Numbered from the stretch's first letter, positions 12,418 to 20,363 are shown. The stretch is DNA of 24,840 nt from Candidatus Levybacteria bacterium RIFCSPLOWO2_12_FULL_37_14 (GCA_001782645.1 MFPH01000059.1:1-24840), one strand, 5' to 3'. The notes: generated by a model not told the origin, from the sequence alone. A program made the numbers and translations.

Positions 12418-12714
12418 GTGAAGTATAAGGGTTATAGAATCGAGTTTTCTGAAGAAAAGAATCTATTACTAAAGGAAACCAGGGGAACAGGATTTGAGGA
12501 TGTTATTATTGCTATTGAAGGAAAAAAAATATTGGCAGATCTGAAACATAGAAATAAAAAATATATTCACCAAAGAATATTGGTAATAAAAAAAGAAGAA
12601 TATGCTTATGCTGTGCCTTATGTAATAGATTTGAAAAGAAAAATAATTTTTTTGAAAACTGTCTATCCCAGTAGAGTTTTGACAGAAAAATATATGAAAG
12701 GAGGAGTGAAGTAA
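12418..12714 (+). CDS. BrnT-like toxin of a TA pair
   Basis: The protein (98 residues from GTG 12418, 100 from ATG 12412) has a short strand (YKGYRIEFSEEKNLLLKETRG), FEDVIIAIEGKKILADLKHRN, RILVIKKEEYAYAVPYVID and IIFLKTVYPSRVLTEKYM. This resembles the RelE-fold BrnT-like toxins found beside small CopG antitoxins, often annotated only as toxin or DUF4258-like. I choose GTG 12418 because the first nucleotide of any transcript from TATAAT 12406-12411 should be near 12418, which puts the ATG before the mRNA start. The family call is moderate; the TA role is supported by the partner gene overlapping at 12714. Confidence 0.7.
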   Translation: MKYKGYRIEFSEEKNLLLKETRGTGFEDVIIAIEGKKILADLKHRNKKYIHQRILVIKKEEYAYAVPYVIDLKRKIIFLKTVYPSRVLTEKYMKGGVK

Positions 12715-12995
12715 TGAAAATTATGTTGGATAAATATGAACAACAGGTTGAAGACGCCTTAGTTAGAGGCGAATATATTAGCAGTGCAGATTTAGGTGAT
12801 ACAAAAAAACTCTTTCAGGAAGCAGCTAAAAATTATCGTGAATTACAGGAAACAAAAAGTATTACTTTGCGGGTCAATAAAGAGGATCTGATTAAGGTTA
12901 AAGTCAAGGCGAAGAGGAACGGTCTTGCTTATCAGACCTTAGTTAATTTGTTAATTCGCCAATATGTAAAAGGGGAGACGGAGGTAGTTTTATAA
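12714..12995 (+). CDS. CopG/ribbon-helix-helix family antitoxin
   Basis: The 93-residue protein has an N-terminal acidic helix (LDKYEQQVEDALVRGEYISS) typical of toxin-binding ends and a C-terminal ITLRVNKEDLIKVKVKAKRNGLAYQTLVNLLIRQYVKG, a ribbon-helix-helix variant. Its ATG overlaps the toxin stop by one base (TAATG), and GGAGGAGTG lies in front. It ends 35 nt from the converging PBP stop codon. Confidence 0.8.
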   Translation: MKIMLDKYEQQVEDALVRGEYISSADLGDTKKLFQEAAKNYRELQETKSITLRVNKEDLIKVKVKAKRNGLAYQTLVNLLIRQYVKGETEVVL

Positions 12996-13030
12996 AAGGC
13001 AGGTTTTTGCGGTTTGTCTTTTGAAATTAG

Positions 13031-15196
13031 TTAAGGCATTGGAGTTGGGGTCGGAACAAAAGTGCAGTTCGCTGAGTTTTCTGTGCCTTTGATAAAGTAT
13101 TCTTTTCTGCCAATGCAGTCTTTTTGTATTACATTAGGCGGAACAGTTATTTTATTTGAGTTGGAATTAGAGAGAAGATTTACCATAATGTCGTGCCAGA
13201 TAGGCGCTGCTCCGGTGATTCCTGAGGCTAAATACTGACTCATCGGACTGTTGTCGTTATTTCCAACCCAAGCTGCTACCACAAAATCCGGAGTATACCC
13301 GATTGTCCAGTTGTCTCTTTTGTTGTCCGAAGTTCCTGTTTTGACGGAAACATTATGATTTGGAATATTTAAAGGAGAGTTAGTTCCAAACTCCATTGCG
13401 CGCGCAGCATTGTCTGCCAAAATATTGGATATAATAAATGCAACTCCGGGGTCAATTATCTGCGTTTTTTCTCCGCCAGCCGGCGGATTATTTTTTTCTT
13501 CCAAAACATTTCCTTTAGAATCAGTGATTTTAAGAATAGGGTTAAGATTAACTTTATATCCTCCATTTGCCAAAACGCCATAAACAGTTGCCATATCAGT
13601 CATTTTTGTCTCTGCAGCGCCCAAAGTAATTGCCAACCCATAGTTTTCAGGATTATTCCAAGTTGTGATGCCCATTTTTTTACCTAAATCAATCATCTTT
13701 TGTATACCTATCTTTGAGAGAGTCTTAATTGCGGGGATATTGATGGAATTTGCTAAGGCAATTCTCAAGCTCATTTTTCCGCGGAATTTTCCATCATAAT
13801 TAACCGGTGAATATACCGGAGAGCCGGGAGAAGTATATGAGACAGGACTATCATCAAGAATTGTTGCGGCAGTAAAGCCCTGAGCTAAAGCTGCAGAATA
13901 TGTGACAACTTTTATGCTTGATCCGGGCTGTCTTAAAGCAGTTACTACATTAAAATTACCTGAATTAAGATCGGAATAATCTTTGCTTCCCACCATAGCC
14001 AAAATATCACCATTTCCAGGATTGGTGACAATAGCAGCCCCGTTGGTTAAATTCAAATAGGCATTTTTTTCAACCTCGGAAGTAACAATTTTTTGCGCCA
14101 TATCTTGAGTTTTTAAATCAAGACTGGTTGTTACATGCAGTCCTCCTTTTTCCACCATTCCCAATCCGTATTTTTTTACCAGCAAGTCTTTTACGTACAT
14201 TACAAAATGAGGGGCATAAATAGGGCTTTCCGGATTTGAAAAAATAAGATCTTCTTTTAGAGCATCGTTCTTTTCCTGTAAGCTGATGTATTTTAATTGT
14301 TCCATCCTTGTCAGAACTTCTTCTTGCCGGGTCTTCCATGAGTTTGGCGATTCTCCGAAAGGAGAATAATTGGTTGGGGCGCGCGTTATTCCTGCCAAAA
14401 AGGCACTTTGCGCAAGATCAAGATCGCTCGCTTTGAGATTAAAATAAACTTCAGAAGCCGCTTCAATTCCCCAAGCGGTTCCTCCGTATGGCGCTTGATT
14501 GAAATACATTTCCAAGATTTGATCTTTTGTATAAATTCTATCTGCCCAAAATGCCAAAATTATTTCTTTAATCTTTCTTTTGATACTTATCTCGGGAGTT
14601 AAAAGTGTAGATTTAATTAATTGTTGGGTGATAGTTGATCCTCCCTGCAAAGGTTTGCCTGAAATATCTGCAATTGCCGCCCGGACAATGGCAGTAATAT
14701 CAATGCCTGAATTTTTGTAAAAATTTTTATCTTCAATTGCAATTGAAGCTTGCTGTAAATGTTTGGGGATAGAGGAGAGAGGAACTAGGGTTCGATTCTG
14801 CTGAGCATATATTTGATATAAAAGAACACCATTCCTATCAAAGATTTTTGTTGTAAGAGGCGTCTGCTGAAAGTTTAATTGTTTTGGATTTGGCAATTCC
14901 TGTAAAAAGATAATAATTGTTAAGGGAATAAAAAAGAACAAAAGAGAAAAAATACTGCCCATTAAAAAATATTTTATCCTGATAGCTACAGGAAGGGGGA
15001 AGATCTTAATTGCTTTTATTTTTTTTCTTTTTTTTATTCTTGTAGATTTATATTTTATTATTCGCCAAGAATTAGAAGACATTAATTGCAGATAGCGTAG
15101 GATTAGTAAGGGTATTTTGAGAACGAAAAGGGTAATATCTCCGACAAAAGTTAAGAATTGTAAAATATAAAATAAAATTTGCGTTGCTGTTTTCAT
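13031..15196 (-). CDS. Class A penicillin-binding protein (glycosyltransferase and transpeptidase)
   Basis: This 721-residue protein builds peptidoglycan strands and cross-links them. An extended N-terminus has hydrophobic stretches (about 8-40) and a membrane helix at about 78-98. The GT51 domain follows, with EDKNFYK (catalytic Glu about 155), GGSTITQQLIKS and NQAPYGG. The transpeptidase domain has SSIK (about 426-429), SIN (about 484-486) and KTGTS (about 619). The segment NNPPAGGEKTQ contains a GC palindrome (CCGCCGGCTGGCGG, about 13480-13493) absent from the neighbouring paralogue. It is a tandem paralogue of 15301-17487, and its 3' end is partly duplicated at 11254-11360. Confidence 0.93.
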   Translation of the reverse strand: MKTATQILFYILQFLTFVGDITLFVLKIPLLILRYLQLMSSNSWRIIKYKSTRIKKRKKIKAIKIFPLPVAIRIKYFLMGSIFSLLFFFIPLTIIIFLQELPNPKQLNFQQTPLTTKIFDRNGVLLYQIYAQQNRTLVPLSSIPKHLQQASIAIEDKNFYKNSGIDITAIVRAAIADISGKPLQGGSTITQQLIKSTLLTPEISIKRKIKEIILAFWADRIYTKDQILEMYFNQAPYGGTAWGIEAASEVYFNLKASDLDLAQSAFLAGITRAPTNYSPFGESPNSWKTRQEEVLTRMEQLKYISLQEKNDALKEDLIFSNPESPIYAPHFVMYVKDLLVKKYGLGMVEKGGLHVTTSLDLKTQDMAQKIVTSEVEKNAYLNLTNGAAIVTNPGNGDILAMVGSKDYSDLNSGNFNVVTALRQPGSSIKVVTYSAALAQGFTAATILDDSPVSYTSPGSPVYSPVNYDGKFRGKMSLRIALANSINIPAIKTLSKIGIQKMIDLGKKMGITTWNNPENYGLAITLGAAETKMTDMATVYGVLANGGYKVNLNPILKITDSKGNVLEEKNNPPAGGEKTQIIDPGVAFIISNILADNAARAMEFGTNSPLNIPNHNVSVKTGTSDNKRDNWTIGYTPDFVVAAWVGNNDNSPMSQYLASGITGAAPIWHDIMVNLLSNSNSNKITVPPNVIQKDCIGRKEYFIKGTENSANCTFVPTPTPMP

Positions 15197-15199
15197 AGA

Positions 15200-15265
15200 T
15201 TCGAATTCCTCACTATGACCCTGAGTTTACCGAACGGGTCATACAGGTTACGAATAGTGATTATA
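15200..15265 (-). promoter_or_regulatory. -10 box and hairpin leader of the first PBP gene
   Basis: Minus-strand TATAAT (15265-15260) is followed by a roughly 60-nt leader. The leader contains TATGACCC/GGGTCATA with a 14-nt loop and flanking CAC/GTG pairs, then AGGA close to ATG 15196. GACCCTGAG...GAACGGGTC looks like a dispersed palindrome. The leader contrasts with the leaderless genes around it. No good -35 is seen. Confidence 0.5.
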
Positions 15266-15300
15266 CTATAGGAAGTTTAGATTGGAAAGGGTATAAAATC

Positions 15301-17487
15301 TTACGGTGTAACCGGAGTTGGGTTTGGGTGCGGACAGGTGACGCAATATATCTGATTTGTTACGTCAGTTATGACAAGGTTATCTCTTTCTTCAACATTA
15401 TTCTCTTGATTTGGAGCGGCTAAATCATTGGTGTTTTTATCAATCTTTACCTTCTGAATACCGGGATCAATTCTAAAAGGTTCTGTTCCTTTAATAAAGT
15501 ATTCAAATCTGGTTTCGCAGCGGTTAGGTGTTCCGTCCGGAGGGGGAATAAGTCCGGAAAGAGAACAAACTTTCTTCTGAATTATTGCCGGAGGACGGGA
15601 AATTGGATGAGGAGTTTTATCTTTTAAAAGATAAGTCATAATGTCATGCCAGATAGGCGCTGCTCCGGTGATTCCTGAGGCAATATTGTTCATTGGGGTA
15701 TTGTCGTTGTTTCCCACCCAACTGGCGACTACATAGTCGGGAGTATATCCGAATGTCCAGTTATCTCTGAAATCATTGGTTGTTCCTGTTTTGGCTGATA
15801 CTACTTGATTTGTAATTTTTAAAGCAGAATTCGAACCGAATTCTGCAAGGCGGGCATTGTTGTCAGCTAAAATATCAGAAATTATAAAAGAAACTCCTTC
15901 GGGTAGAACTTTTTTGCCAAAAATAGGAGAAGACGGGGGTTTATATTCATCTAAAGTTTTGCCATGACTATCAATAATTTTAAGAATAGGGTGAAGATTA
16001 ATTCTGTATCCTCCATTAGCAAGAACCCCGTAGGCGGTAACCATTTCCAGCATGGTTACTTCTCCTCCTCCTAAAGTTAACGATAAACCGTATTTTTCAG
16101 GCTCTGTAAAAGTCGTTATGCCCATTGCGGATGCAGTTGCAATCATTGCGGGAATTCCGTTGACCTTAAGCATTTTTATCGCAGGAATATTTATGGAATT
16201 TCCCAAAGCATAACGCATTTGGATTGCTCCTTGCCATTTTCCATCATAGTTAACCGGGCAATATTTTTTGCCCTCGTTGGTTGGAAAACACAGGGGCTGA
16301 TCTACAAAAACTGTTGCGCCGGTAAATCCCCTCATTAGTCCTACAGCATAATTAATAGGTTTTATAGAAGATCCTGGTTGTCTTAAGGCTAAGGTGATAT
16401 TTACGTTCCCATCAATTTTTTCATCAAAATAATCTTTGCTTCCAATCATAGCTAGAATTTCTCCGGTTGCAGGATTTGTAACTAGGGCAGACCCATTGGT
16501 AGCATGATATCCCTGGAGCTTGTCAACGTTTCGTGTTACAATGCTTTGGGCTTCTTCCTGAATTTTGGAGTCTAGGGATGTTGTGACTTGTAATCCTCCT
16601 TCTTCCACTATTTTTCCTCCATATTTTTTGGTTAATAGATCTTTTATATATAAAACAAAATGCGGAGCGGAGATATTGTTGGAAAAAGTCTGAAATTTCA
16701 GAGATTCTTTGATACTATCGTCTCTTTGTTTTCCAGATATATATTTCTGTTCATACATTTTATTAAGTATTGCAACTTGCCTTTTTTTCGCAAATTCCGG
16801 ATGCGAACCAAACGGAGAATTGGTGGTTGGAGCCTCCGGAAGTCCGGCCAGCAAGGCTGATTGCGCGAGAGTTAAATCGCGGGCCTTTTTACCAAAAAAG
16901 GTTTGAGATGCGGCTTCGACTCCGTAAGTAGTTCCACCATAGGGAATTTGATTAAGATACATTTCCAGAATTTTACTCTTTGGATAAATTGCTTCTGTTG
17001 CAAAAGCCAGAATTACCTCTTTAATCTTCCTCACAATTGTTCTCTCCGGAGTTAGAAGACTATTCTTAACAAGCTGTTGGGTTAAAGTTGATCCTCCCTG
17101 AAGCTCTTGATGGACAATAATCGAAACCAAAGATCTAAAAATGCCTCTGAAGTCCAACGCGCCGTGTTTGTAAAAATCTTTGTCTTCAATCGCAATTGTT
17201 GCCTGTTGCATGTATTTTGGAATTTGGGAAAGAGAGACAAAATTCTGATTTTTTGCAGTATAAATAGTGTAGAGTAATTTTTGATTCCGGTCGAAAATCT
17301 GTGTTGATTGCGGGGCGCTGGAACTGTTTAGTTTTGTGGGCAAAGGAAGGTCTTTGAGTATAAAAAAATAAATTGTTCCGCTAAGTGCGGTTATAAGAAA
17401 ACCAATGATCAAGAATGTCCATGCATGTTTCCTTTCGAGCTTTATAAATTTTGGAAACCTTAATCTTAGAATCTTTGAAACTTTCAT
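15301..17487 (-). CDS. Class A penicillin-binding protein, second paralogue
   Basis: The 728-residue protein has one N-terminal membrane helix (about 24-44). Its GT51 domain has EDKDFYK (catalytic Glu about 101), GGSTLTQQLVKN and NQIPYGG. Its transpeptidase domain has SSIK (about 373-376), SIN (about 431-433) and KTGTT (about 565). A Cys-containing C-terminal extension (IYCVTCPHPNPTPVTP) is Pro/Thr-rich. It and the next gene share the layout FIKGTE plus tail, so they arose by tandem duplication, but their tails differ completely. The ATG at 17487 is exactly six bases behind TATTAT, predicting a leaderless mRNA. Confidence 0.93.
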   Translation of the reverse strand: MKVSKILRLRFPKFIKLERKHAWTFLIIGFLITALSGTIYFFILKDLPLPTKLNSSSAPQSTQIFDRNQKLLYTIYTAKNQNFVSLSQIPKYMQQATIAIEDKDFYKHGALDFRGIFRSLVSIIVHQELQGGSTLTQQLVKNSLLTPERTIVRKIKEVILAFATEAIYPKSKILEMYLNQIPYGGTTYGVEAASQTFFGKKARDLTLAQSALLAGLPEAPTTNSPFGSHPEFAKKRQVAILNKMYEQKYISGKQRDDSIKESLKFQTFSNNISAPHFVLYIKDLLTKKYGGKIVEEGGLQVTTSLDSKIQEEAQSIVTRNVDKLQGYHATNGSALVTNPATGEILAMIGSKDYFDEKIDGNVNITLALRQPGSSIKPINYAVGLMRGFTGATVFVDQPLCFPTNEGKKYCPVNYDGKWQGAIQMRYALGNSINIPAIKMLKVNGIPAMIATASAMGITTFTEPEKYGLSLTLGGGEVTMLEMVTAYGVLANGGYRINLHPILKIIDSHGKTLDEYKPPSSPIFGKKVLPEGVSFIISDILADNNARLAEFGSNSALKITNQVVSAKTGTTNDFRDNWTFGYTPDYVVASWVGNNDNTPMNNIASGITGAAPIWHDIMTYLLKDKTPHPISRPPAIIQKKVCSLSGLIPPPDGTPNRCETRFEYFIKGTEPFRIDPGIQKVKIDKNTNDLAAPNQENNVEERDNLVITDVTNQIYCVTCPHPNPTPVTP

Positions 17488-17493
17488 TCCTGT

Positions 17494-17522
17494 ATAATAA
17501 CATGATAAGAGAAGGATGTTAA
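17494..17522 (-). promoter_or_regulatory. Promoter of the second PBP gene
   Basis: TTAACA (17522-17517), a 17-bp spacer and TATTAT (17499-17494), with six bases to the ATG. It is divergent from pgk. Confidence 0.7.
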
Positions 17523-17536
17523 GACTTTTTTCATTG

Positions 17537-17542
17537 TATAAT
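17537..17542 (+). promoter_or_regulatory. -10 box of pgk
   Basis: TATAAT ends six bases before ATG 17549. No -35 match is seen at 16-18 bp. Confidence 0.6.
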
Positions 17543-17548
17543 TATTTT

Positions 17549-18688
17549 ATGCATTTGCCGAATTTAAAAGACGCAAACATAAAGGGGAAAACTGTTTTTT
17601 TAAGAGCGGATTTAGATATACCTCTTGTTAATGGGAAGATTGAGGATGATTTCAGACTGTTGTCTGCAATTCCCACAATTAAATATATTTTAAAACAAAA
17701 TTGCAAAATAATTATCGCCGGACATCTCGGCAGACCAGATTTGAATCAGGAATCAAGAATCAGGAATCCTCACTTCGCTGAAGCTTCGAGGGGCAAGCAA
17801 GAATTAAGTTTGAAGCCAGTGGCTGAATGGTTTGCGAAAAAGTTAAGTCATGATTCGTCATTCATAATTCATGATTCAAGTCTCGGAGGGCTTGAGGGGT
17901 GGGAGATCGGGCAAAATATTTTTCTGTTGGAGAATTTAAGATTTTATAAGGAAGAAAAAGCAAATGACCCGGAATTTTCAAAAAAATTAGCCAGCCTAGC
18001 GGATATTTATGTCAACGAAGCGTTTGCAAATTCTCACAGAAATCACGCATCAATTGCCGGCGTGCCGAAATATCTTCCGCATTTTGCAGGACTTCATTTA
18101 GAAAGAGAGGTGGAAGTTTTGTCGGGAATTCTGAAGAACCCAAAACGCCCGTTGGTCGTGATTATTGGTGGAGCAAAAATCGAGACGAAACTTCCCTTGA
18201 TTGAAAAAATGCACAAAATTGCAGATTACGTTTTGGTTGGCGGAAAACTTGCGGATGAAACTAAAACTTTACTGAAAATTCAACATGAAAAAATTAATTC
18301 CAGCTCGGAAAAGAAATCAGCTTTGTTGATAGCGGATTTGAATACTGATAGGTCAGACATTACGCTAAAAAGTGCAGAAAATTTCTTGCAGATTTTAAAT
18401 CTGGCAAAAACAGTTGTTTGGAACGGGCCAATGGGGAAAATTTCAGATGACAAATCAGTAATAGCAGATAGTGAGCAAGGAACAAAAAAATTGGCGGAAG
18501 GACTTATCAGAAACAGCGCTTTTGTAGTTGTAGGAGGAGGGGATACGGTTGGATTTTTAAAAAAAATTTGTCTTTTGGAAACTTTTGCCTGTTTGCCCAA
18601 AGCAAGATCGCACTTATCAACCGGCGGCGGCGCAATGCTTTCTCTTCTCTCCGGAGAAAAACTCCCGGGAATAGAGGCATTACTTTGA
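17549..18688 (+). CDS. pgk: Phosphoglycerate kinase
   Basis: This glycolytic enzyme moves a phosphate from 1,3-bisphosphoglycerate to ADP. Seen motifs are VFLRADLDIPLVNGKI (family RxDxNVP), AGHLGRP, LLENLRFYKEE, DIYVNEAFANSHRNHASI, VIIGGAKIETKLPLIE, VVWNGPMGKI and VVGGGDTVG / LSTGGGAMLSLL. ATG 17549 is chosen because it follows TATAAT by six bases and starts at the family N-terminus; an upstream ATG at 17516 lies before the promoter. The N-domain carries two unusual insertions, NQESRIRNPHFAEASRGKQE (after HLGRP) and SHDSSFIIHDSSLG, both made of dispersed repeats. A third odd segment, LETFACLPKARSH, precedes STGGGA. The 379-residue total is still normal. Confidence 0.95.
   Translation: MHLPNLKDANIKGKTVFLRADLDIPLVNGKIEDDFRLLSAIPTIKYILKQNCKIIIAGHLGRPDLNQESRIRNPHFAEASRGKQELSLKPVAEWFAKKLSHDSSFIIHDSSLGGLEGWEIGQNIFLLENLRFYKEEKANDPEFSKKLASLADIYVNEAFANSHRNHASIAGVPKYLPHFAGLHLEREVEVLSGILKNPKRPLVVIIGGAKIETKLPLIEKMHKIADYVLVGGKLADETKTLLKIQHEKINSSSEKKSALLIADLNTDRSDITLKSAENFLQILNLAKTVVWNGPMGKISDDKSVIADSEQGTKKLAEGLIRNSAFVVVGGGDTVGFLKKICLLETFACLPKARSHLSTGGGAMLSLLSGEKLPGIEALL
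17743..17768 (+). repeat. GAATCAG iterated repeat inside pgk
   Basis: GAATCAG-GAATCAA-GAATCAG-GAATC is the same type as 9516-9547. It is read in frame as NQESRIRN and pairs imperfectly with the inverted copy at 17847-17877. Confidence 0.7.
17769..17800 (+). repeat. Mini-palindromic element, copy in pgk
   Basis: CACTTCGCTGAAGCTTCGAG followed by GGGCAAGCAA. It is read as HFAEASRGKQ, the same frame as the gap copy (SAKASADKQ), and lies directly behind the GAATCAG repeat. Confidence 0.65.
17847..17877 (-). repeat. Inverted GAATCAT iterated repeat inside pgk
   Basis: ATGATTC, GTCATTC, ATAATTC and ATGATTC in series, read as SHDSSFIIHDSS. It is the inverted counterpart of 17743-17768, about 80 bp away. 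Confidence 0.7.
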
Positions 18689-19054
18689 TTTTTTTAATTT
18701 GCGCAATTTGCGTTCCGCATTTCTACGGTTTAATGCCCCCGTTAAGGCATACTGCATGTTGCGAGCTTCCATCGCATTTCTAACAAGAGGTTCAGGTATG
18801 CCAAGCCTGCGACTTCTACGCTCAATGTCTCTAACTTGTCCGGGCGTTGCTCCAAGTTCATACCAATAATTTCTTTCCCGTAGAGTTTTTTCAGCAGGAT
18901 TCTTATGAGCGATAGCGTGATCCAATCCGAGAACATCTTTAGATGTGAGGGTAAATGTTTTAGCCCCTGGTAATGCAAAATCAACAAAACCCTCCATGTT
19001 GAGAGGGGGAGGCTTCAGAAATGACAATTGATATCCTTGTCTTTCTTTAGGCAT
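18680..19054 (-). CDS. Protein of unknown function between pgk and gap
   Basis: The 124-residue protein is not recognised. It starts MPKERQGYQLSFLKPPPLN, has a central RERNYWYELGATPGQVRDIERRS helix-rich part and ends with a strongly basic NRRNAERKLRKLKKSK tail that could bind nucleic acid. No membrane segment or signal peptide is seen. A clear promoter (19090-19062), with the -10 seven bases before the ATG, supports a real gene. Its stop overlaps the end of pgk by 9 nt in convergent orientation, and it separates pgk from gap, which are often adjacent on one strand. Confidence 0.65.
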   Translation of the reverse strand: MPKERQGYQLSFLKPPPLNMEGFVDFALPGAKTFTLTSKDVLGLDHAIAHKNPAEKTLRERNYWYELGATPGQVRDIERRSRRLGIPEPLVRNAMEARNMQYALTGALNRRNAERKLRKLKKSK

Positions 19055-19061
19055 TTGTTAG

Positions 19062-19090
19062 ATAATATCAAAACGTTTGCTAAAAGTCAA
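19062..19090 (-). promoter_or_regulatory. Promoter of the unknown gene between pgk and gap
   Basis: TTGACT (19090-19085), a 17-bp spacer and TATTAT (19067-19062), with seven bases to ATG 19054. Confidence 0.7.
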
Positions 19091-19211
19091 ACTATAGGGT
19101 GTAAGATTAGTATGTATTTTTGCGGAATAGAGTTTGAGCGTAGATATTGCCGGCACTCTCAGGACTATTCTGGCTTAACCCTAGGGCAATTAGCGCGTCT
19201 GATTATAGGTT

Positions 19212-19271
19212 AAGAGGAATAGATTGTCAGGAAAAATTCCTCTTGATGGATTTTTAAAAAAAAGATATACT
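19212..19271 (+). promoter_or_regulatory. gap promoter with upstream inverted repeat
   Basis: TTGATG (19243-19248), a 17-bp spacer and TATACT (19266-19271), with six bases to ATG 19278. A 9-bp inverted repeat AAGAGGAAT/ATTCCTCTT (19212-19220 and 19236-19244) overlaps the -35 and could be an operator. The rest of 19085-19211 shows only a CTTAACC/GGTTAAG inverted repeat. Confidence 0.7.
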
Positions 19272-19277
19272 CTTCAT

Positions 19278-20363
19278 ATGATACGTGTTGCGATTAATGG
19301 ATACGGAAGAATTGGGAGAGTAGCGCATCGGGTAATTTTGGAAAAGCATACTTCAGAGATTGAAGTAGTTGCGATTAATGCCGGTTCTTCCACAGATATT
19401 AAAGGATGGATGTACCTCTTAAAATACGATTCCGTATATCGTACTTTAAGTTCAAAGTTCAAAGTTTCCGCCTCCGCTAAAGCTTCGGCGGACAAGCAAA
19501 ACTCAATATTAAAAGATTGCATTGGTTACATTATTATTAATGACAAAGAAATTCCTGTTTTTTCCCAGAAGGATCCGAGTTTACTTCCATGGAAAGATTT
19601 AAATGTTGATGTGGTGATTGAATCAACCGGTCATTTTTTAACAAAAGAGAAATTGCAAAACCACCTAACAGCGGGGGCGAAAAAAGTAGTTTTATCAGCT
19701 CCAAGCAAGGGCGGAGAGATTGCCACATACGTTTTATCAGTCAATGACAAAGATTACAAAGGTGAAAGTCTAATTAATAATGCTTCCTGTACGACTAATT
19801 GCATAGCTCCGGTTGCCAAAATTATGGTTGACAATTTCGGGGTAGAAAAGGCCATGATGACCACAATTCATGGCTATACATCCGATCAGAGACTTCAGGA
19901 TGGCGGACACAAAGATTACAGAAGAGCAAGAGCTGCAGGACAAAACATTGTGCCAACCTCAACCGGCGCAACAATAGCCACAGGAGAGGCAATTCCGGAA
20001 TTGGCTGGAATATTTAACGGTTTGGCAATCAGAGTGCCTGTTGCAGTCGGATCATTGTCTGATTTTACATTTTTACTGAAAAAATCAACTACCAAAGAAG
20101 AAGTTACGGAAATATTCAAAAAAGAAGCTCAAAATCCGATATATAATGGCATTTTGGCAGTAACGGAAGATCCGATTGTTTCAAGTGACATAATCGGCAA
20201 TTCTCATTCTGCAATTGTTGATTTGTCTTTAACGCAAGTAATTGGAGGAAATATGGTTAAGGTAATTGCTTGGTATGATAATGAATTTGGTTACGCAAAT
20301 AGGCTGGTTGAAGAAGTGATAATGGTGGGTTCGTCTCGCGATAAAGCAGGAGGGGATTTCTAA
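19278..20363 (+). CDS. gap: Glyceraldehyde-3-phosphate dehydrogenase
   Basis: The NAD-binding start VAINGYGRIGR, the catalytic ASCTTNCIAPVAKIM, DQRLQDGGHKDYRRARAAGQNIVPTSTGA and the late WYDNEFGYANRLVEE define type I GAPDH. From ATG 19278 the protein is 361 residues, a little longer than usual. The extra length lies in the VSASAKASADKQNSILKDC segment before the PVFSQKDPSLLPW motif, which contains a mini-palindromic element. ATG 19278 is chosen because it matches the family start and follows TATACT by six bases; the frame is open upstream to 19224. The kinase-like gene begins at the next base after the stop, with AGGAGG in front, so the two form an operon. Confidence 0.97.
   Translation: MIRVAINGYGRIGRVAHRVILEKHTSEIEVVAINAGSSTDIKGWMYLLKYDSVYRTLSSKFKVSASAKASADKQNSILKDCIGYIIINDKEIPVFSQKDPSLLPWKDLNVDVVIESTGHFLTKEKLQNHLTAGAKKVVLSAPSKGGEIATYVLSVNDKDYKGESLINNASCTTNCIAPVAKIMVDNFGVEKAMMTTIHGYTSDQRLQDGGHKDYRRARAAGQNIVPTSTGATIATGEAIPELAGIFNGLAIRVPVAVGSLSDFTFLLKKSTTKEEVTEIFKKEAQNPIYNGILAVTEDPIVSSDIIGNSHSAIVDLSLTQVIGGNMVKVIAWYDNEFGYANRLVEEVIMVGSSRDKAGGDF
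19468..19499 (+). repeat. Mini-palindromic element, copy in gap
   Basis: CCTCCGCTAAAGCTTCGGCG then GACAAGCAA. CCGCC...GGCGG flank the AAGCTT centre. It is read as SASAKASADKQ and inserted at a surface-loop position not present in typical GAPDH. Confidence 0.75.

Noticed and set aside
11254..13127. Insertion sequence or integrase-borne element between the PBP gene ends
   Set aside because: No transposase, integrase or terminal inverted repeats are visible; only thermonuclease and TA genes lie inside.
13031..17487. Tandem PBP genes as another gene-end duplication with cargo
   Set aside because: Both genes are complete with all catalytic motifs and have different tails, and only about 100 bp lies between them. 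This is ordinary tandem paralogy.
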